64,000 bases of DNA, taken from positions 9,997,287-10,061,286 of the forward strand of contig CP136061.1 of the NCBI GenBank assembly GCA_032622095.1. The letters are read 5' to 3'. Both the position numbers and the translations under genes were made by a program. This DNA is from Siphonodentalium dalli. Its lineage: Eukaryota; Mollusca; Scaphopoda; Gadilida; Siphonodentaliidae. This document shows positions 59,598 through 64,000 of the stretch, piece by piece. Under the pieces are notes generated by a model. The model did not search any database, was not told the DNA's origin, and saw only the letters and a program-made list of their open reading frames with translations. Within the stretch, counting starts at the first letter, position 1; each line of letters begins with the position of its first letter.

Positions 59598-61881
59598 GGC
59601 CGGATTCGTCATCTCAGGTTTAAACCCGGTCTACGTAAACCTCGAGGTTTAAACCGCCAAAGTCAGCAAAATCCGTGGTTTAAACCCGAGACCGCAGGTC
59701 TAAGTGACGCATTCGTCATCTCTGGTTTAAACCTGGTCCAGCCAGACCAGTGGTTTAGCAGTAGTGTCTCTGTTTCGTCGAGATAATCAATAGTTACGAC
59801 AGCGGTCATATTTTGATTTGAAATTTATAAGCGAGAAGCAGTCACACATATAAAGCGTATGGAGACAAGTTTGTGTCAATTTCAATATCGTTTTTGCGTA
59901 TTATAAGCTTAAATCGACAACTAAACCATCTAATTCGGCGGTCCAGCTAAACCAGCTTTATCGAGGCTAAACTTGAGATGACGAATCCGTCTGTTCTTCA
60001 TCGCGGTTTTGAATTGTCAAATAATCAATCAAAGGGTGGAGCTGTAAATAATCTCGAGTATTGGCGTGTCTAAGTGGCGACTGCCGACTGGTGTTATCAT
60101 ATCACAATTGATTAATTCGCACGCAAATTGTGCTCAGATATGGACAATTTCCTAAATATATGATTTTGACAACTATTTTGTGGTGGTTTTGTTTGGCTTG
60201 TGGCAATCACAAATACTGGTGTTTTCTACGAATTCATTTGAAGGGTTCAACGTTTTAATTTCGACACCAAAACGATGGTACTGCATGACCAGATATGCTA
60301 TACACACATATATATATATAAACTTATATTGCTATATGAGTCAAATTTGATAACTTATTTTGATGTAGATCATGCCACTAAGCTCTACTCTGGCTACGCC
60401 CATTAATTCCCATAATATTCTACCAGTTCAAAACCTGGGAACCTTTTTGATTTTCTGCATGACGGGAAATTTATGACATTGAAAAAAAATCAACGCATGT
60501 AATATATTTCTTTATTAAAAGCTGTCCATCTGCATGGTTGCCCACTTCCAACGGTTCAGATGCCGCTTATGGTGTGCACTCATAAGCAAATTGCCTTTAC
60601 TTGACTGGCCTCTTGGTCCAGGATTGACTCGATTATGGAGACTTTATTCAGCGCCAGAGGGGCTTTGCGCACATTTTGATCATTTGAACATTTTAGTTTA
60701 GAAATAAATTTAATTAAATTTAAAACAAACAAATGTTAATTTAAATTTTAAATTTGGTTTCTTTTTAGATTCAACTCTTTACTCAATTTAACAAACAAAT
60801 GTCATTTGTTTTAAATTATATTTTTCTTATTTTTAAATCAAAATGTTTAAAACCTAACGCCGTTATACCACACGAACACGAACTCGGTCCAGGGATATTG
60901 GAGAACATACAGATAGACAGCTCCTATACCTTTTAATATATACAGATATACATGTAAATACACAAAATTTTGTCTTTGCTGGTGAAGCATCTTGCAGAAA
61001 TCTATCACAAACAAAGTGATGAGCAGAGCGTGAAACTCGTGTTGAAAGACATGCCCTTTGTTAAAGGCACGGTTGGCCTTGGCGGTGGGTATCCTGTGAA
61101 AATATTTCCACCCGTCAAAACCCGCCACAAACAGAAAGAACAATAAAATGTAGACAGACTTTGTCCGTATACAAATAAGAAATATCGCATAAACAGTATG
61201 TTATTGTCATATATTTGACCATTGTTATGTAAACAGAAGCATAAAAAGTTACTTTTCTGGTGTTTGTTTATATTATGATGGTAAACATAAAGAGCGTTCT
61301 TTGTTGGTGAATACCTGATATGGAACTAATAAAGAGCGTTTATGCCATTTGTGTGTGATTAGACAGCAGCATTGTGCTGTCTTCTGTAACACAATCAGGA
61401 TCTTGCTTAGGTAAAATATAGTAAATCTTTATGATAACATGCTGTTTACGCGATGGTCATGGTATATATGAACGAAACTGTATGCGTTTTAATGTTTTTC
61501 TGTTTACGGTGATTGGAACAAATATGAATATTTTCGACAACTAAGGCCTCACGTGCCTTTAAATTGATTTTAACACAGAATGAGATCGGATTAATAGACA
61601 GTGAGCGATACTTGTTTCTCAATGAATAAATCCATTGAGCGTGCACGCGGTCACGATAATTTATGAATTGTCAATAATCATTATATCGGCCTATCTTTTG
61701 GTCCGATTGGTAAGAGGGTAGTTTGTTTGCATAATCATATCACCGAATCGAGTTGTCAATGAGCTGGCAACTGAACGACAAAAAACGCCACCTTAGACCC
61801 GGTTTGGCTGGACCGCCAATGTAGGTTTAAACCAGGTTTAAACTTGGAGGTTTAAACCGGAGATGACGAATCCGACCATAT
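59598..61881. mobile_element. TIR element with GTTTAAAC palindromes, 2.28 kb
   Basis: Left end GGCCGGATTCGTCATCTCAG and right end GAGATGACGAATCCGACC are inverted repeats extended by GGTTTAAACC. The ATTCGTCATCTC end also occurs internally (59708-59735) and inverted at about 59975-59992, so there may be a nested or solo 0.4-kb copy (59598-59992). No transposase frame. A TTAA MITE (61061-61562) sits inside. Confidence 0.65.
61061..61562 (+). mobile_element. TTAA-flanked TIR MITE, second family, copy B
   Basis: TTAAAGGCACGGTTGGCCTT at the left, TAAGGCCTCACGTGCCTTTAA at the right. Collinear with 25069-25594, about 90% alike by eye; copy A has an extra short duplication (TGGTAAACATAAAGAGCG twice). 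Confidence 0.9.
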
Positions 61882-62094
61882 ATAGTTAACTGTTCATAAC
61901 ATATAGTTAACCGTTTGAAACAAATTTCTAAGCAAATATATGTTTGTGGGAATAAATATTACACTCGCGTAAATAATTTGATTGGTCAATTGACTGATTT
62001 AATGTCGCTTTCAGCAACTATGACCATATGACGACATTTCCAGTCTTAGTGGTGGGCGAAATCCGCACACTTACGTCTAATCTAAGAGTGATTT

Positions 62095-62385
62095 CAATGG
62101 CTGGTAAACCCCATGTGCGGCAAACTACCGGTCATCGGTGAGTAACTGGCTACTCAATTGCACCATATAACGATGGAGACATGTAGATTTGAACCCACAT
62201 CGCCAGCACATGGTGACGAAACGGCTTGGAGTTGTACCCCTAACCAATTGAACCCACATCGCCAGCACATGGTGACGAAACGGCTTGGAGTTGTACCCCT
62301 AACCGATTGAACCCACATCGCCAGCACATGGTGACGAAACGGCTTGGAGTTGTACCCCTAACCGATTGAACCCCGTGGCCCCTGA
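62095..62385 (-). mobile_element. tRNA-derived SINE with triplicated pol III head
   Basis: On the minus strand, GGGCCACGGGGTTCAATCGG starts a tRNA-like head with box A-like TTCAATCGGTTAGGGG and box B-like GGGTTCAAATC. The stretch from one box to the other (59 bp) is tandemly present three times at 62191-62249, 62250-62308 and 62309-62367. The body follows at 62095-62190. Confidence 0.75.
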
Positions 62386-62689
62386 GTAAAATGGAACACA
62401 CATAATATCCACATTAAAAGTCTACAAGTCATATCGGTGTACATCTTTTGTTAGCACCACTATCGCATTATGGATACATATCGGACGATCGGCCTTAAAA
62501 AACACCAGCTATCGACCATTAGTGTGGCCATTTTGATTTTCCTTGATTGGAGGCGGCGATTCTCGTTACGACGCTACTCTAATCGACACCAGCTTTCCAC
62601 CATTCTCGTGACTGTTTCCACTTAATCATATGGTATTTGTATTGCATGAAGCAGTCTCAGATATGATATAATTACCAACAAGGTATCCC

Positions 62690-63535
62690 ATATAAAAATG
62701 TACCTGGGTAAATCCACCCAGGTTTTTTGGGCCGAAACCCAGGTAAAAATCTATCTACCAAGACATCCACCAACCATCAAGACCCCGCGAAACCTGGGTT
62801 TTACCAGGATTTACCCACCTGAAACTGGATAAAAACCCTGGTATGGGTAAACCTGGGTGTAATTACCCAGGTGACCACACCCAAGTGTACCCTACCTGGG
62901 TGTTTCCCACCCAGGTCTACCCTGGTGTTTCCTACCTGGGTGTTTCCCCACCCAGGTGTACCATGGTGTTATTTACCCAGGTGTACCCTGGTGTTTCCTA
63001 CCTGGGTGTTTCCCATCCAGGTTACCTTGGTGTTATTCACCCAGGTGTACCCTGGTGTTTCCTACCTGGGTGTTTCCCACCCAGGTGTACCTTGGTGTTA
63101 TTCACCCAGGTGTACCCTGGTGTTTCCTACCTGGGTGTTTCCCACCCAGGTGTACCTTGGTGTTATTCACCCAGGTGTACCCTGGTGTTTCCTACCTGGG
63201 TGTTCCCCACCCAGGTGTACCTTGATGTTTCCAACCCAGGTATACCTTGGTGTTTTTTTTACGCCGGTGTACCTTGGTGTTTTCTTACCCAGGTGGATTT
63301 CCCATTGAGATGCACCTGGGTTAGAAAACCCCAAGGTACACCCAGGTAAGGAAACACCAAGGTACACCTGGGCAGGAAAACACCAAGGTACACCTGGGTA
63401 AGAAACACCAAGGTACACCTGGGTAAGAAAACACCAAGGTACACCTGGGTAAGAAAACACCAAGGTACACATGGGTAGGAAACACCAAGGAACACCTGGG
63501 TGAATAACACCAAGGTACACCTGGGTGGGGATACC
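62690..63535. repeat. Foldback minisatellite (ACCCAGGTGTACC)
   Basis: The left half repeats CACCCAGGTGTACC(C/T)TGGTGTT and CCTACCTGGGTGTTTCCC. From about 63311 the right half carries the reverse complement (AACACCAAGGTACACCTGGG) about seven times. The centre lies near 63300-63312. All long Pro/Tyr/Cys-rich frames on both strands come from this repeat. Confidence 0.92.
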
Positions 63536-64000
63536 AAAGTGAAATGATGAGGATGACAATGAAGTAGATTTTGATGGGATGCAGGGGTATTGTTATCAAT
63601 GGAGTTGTTTTAGTATAATAGAACATTAAGGAAACTGATTGTGCAGCAATACAAGTTTATTCAAGGACAACAAACTAAAGATAAAATACATGTATAGAAA
63701 CACATGTAATATATAAATATATAAACTCATTAAACTGCATGGGTTAAAACTTACTGACAACAAGAGTTGGGTTAAAATTTTGATTAAAAAACACTTGCAA
63801 AGTCCCTCTTCATACATGTGTATGGTATGTTAGGCAAGTTACATGTACATGTAGTTGCAATGTATACTAGTACCGGTACATGACATACCGGTGGACACAA
63901 AAATCATTATTTTAGTTCCAATGTCATTTACCAGAATACATGTACATGTTGTACCTTGCAACTACATCTACAGTGAGGTAGTTTTGTCTCATTTAAACTT
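63536..64000. other. No recognised feature
   Basis: AT-rich. GTACATGTAGTTGCAATGTA (63842-63861) pairs imperfectly with TACCTTGCAACTACAT (63953-63968), perhaps the ends of a small element. Confidence 0.45.

Noticed and set aside
62843-63559. Long Pro/Tyr/Cys-rich frames on both strands
   Set aside because: Products of the ACCCAGGTGTACC foldback repeat; many overlapping frames are open equally.

Overview
This is animal (metazoan) nuclear DNA: AT-rich, intron-split coding sequence with GT/AG splice sites, several families of decayed non-LTR retrotransposons, tRNA-derived SINEs, a Helitron end, a Crypton-type recombinase relic and many minisatellites. The style of the repeats (a KIAA1958-like Crypton relic, repeats ending in poly-G/C '...ggggggtat', old repeats with 'ggcgtccgt' blocks) suggests a marine lophotrochozoan, most likely a mollusc such as a bivalve. 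That assignment is recalled knowledge plus inference, not proof.

The one gene I can assemble with confidence is an astacin-family (M12A) zinc metalloprotease on the minus strand, spread over at least 25 kb. Its exons, in transcription order, are: propeptide with furin-like site and mature N-terminus (29825-30041, or to 30064), the TC...RF strand (19643-19787), the GC.S.VG segment (17160-17223), the zinc-site exon with HELGHAVGLDHE (12674-12758), and the Met-turn exon with MHY (4491-4567). All splice phases match from one exon to the next. A possible 3' exon lies at 1315-1362 and a very tentative 5' exon at 36377-36623. The gene may continue past either limit.

The rest of the window is repeat DNA filling and flanking those introns. 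0-8 kb: a TTAA MITE, a 49-bp tandem repeat, a palindrome and a non-autonomous Helitron. 8.7-10.5 kb: a broken Crypton/KIAA1958-like recombinase. 12-18 kb: LINE fragments, a second TTAA MITE and a (ACGG)-tailed repeat. 18.5-22 kb: two more TTAA MITEs, one nested inside a TIR element whose 3' end has grown into a 29-bp satellite. 22.7-27.3 kb: an (ATC)n tract, a LINE 3' half, another TTAA-flanked MITE, a 39-bp minisatellite and a third copy of the satellite-bearing element. 28-31.5 kb: the propeptide exon sits between two large minisatellites (about 34-bp and 33-bp units). 32.2-35.6 kb: a 5'-truncated LINE precisely bracketed by two 0.6-kb direct repeats. 38.1-49.5 kb: a giant interrupted inverted repeat, each arm carrying later insertions. 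50-57 kb: LINE fragments, another TTAA MITE and long hairpins. 59.6-63.5 kb: a TIR element with GTTTAAAC palindromes, a second copy of the 25-kb MITE, a SINE whose pol III head is tandemly triplicated, and a foldback minisatellite.

No complete autonomous transposon, rRNA gene, true tRNA gene or CRISPR array is visible. The most unusual structures are the 0.6-kb direct repeats around the LINE, satellite birth inside a TIR element with an empty-site paralogue nearby, the giant inverted repeat that provides pre-insertion sites for its own insertions, and a set of long hairpins with mostly unrelated stems.
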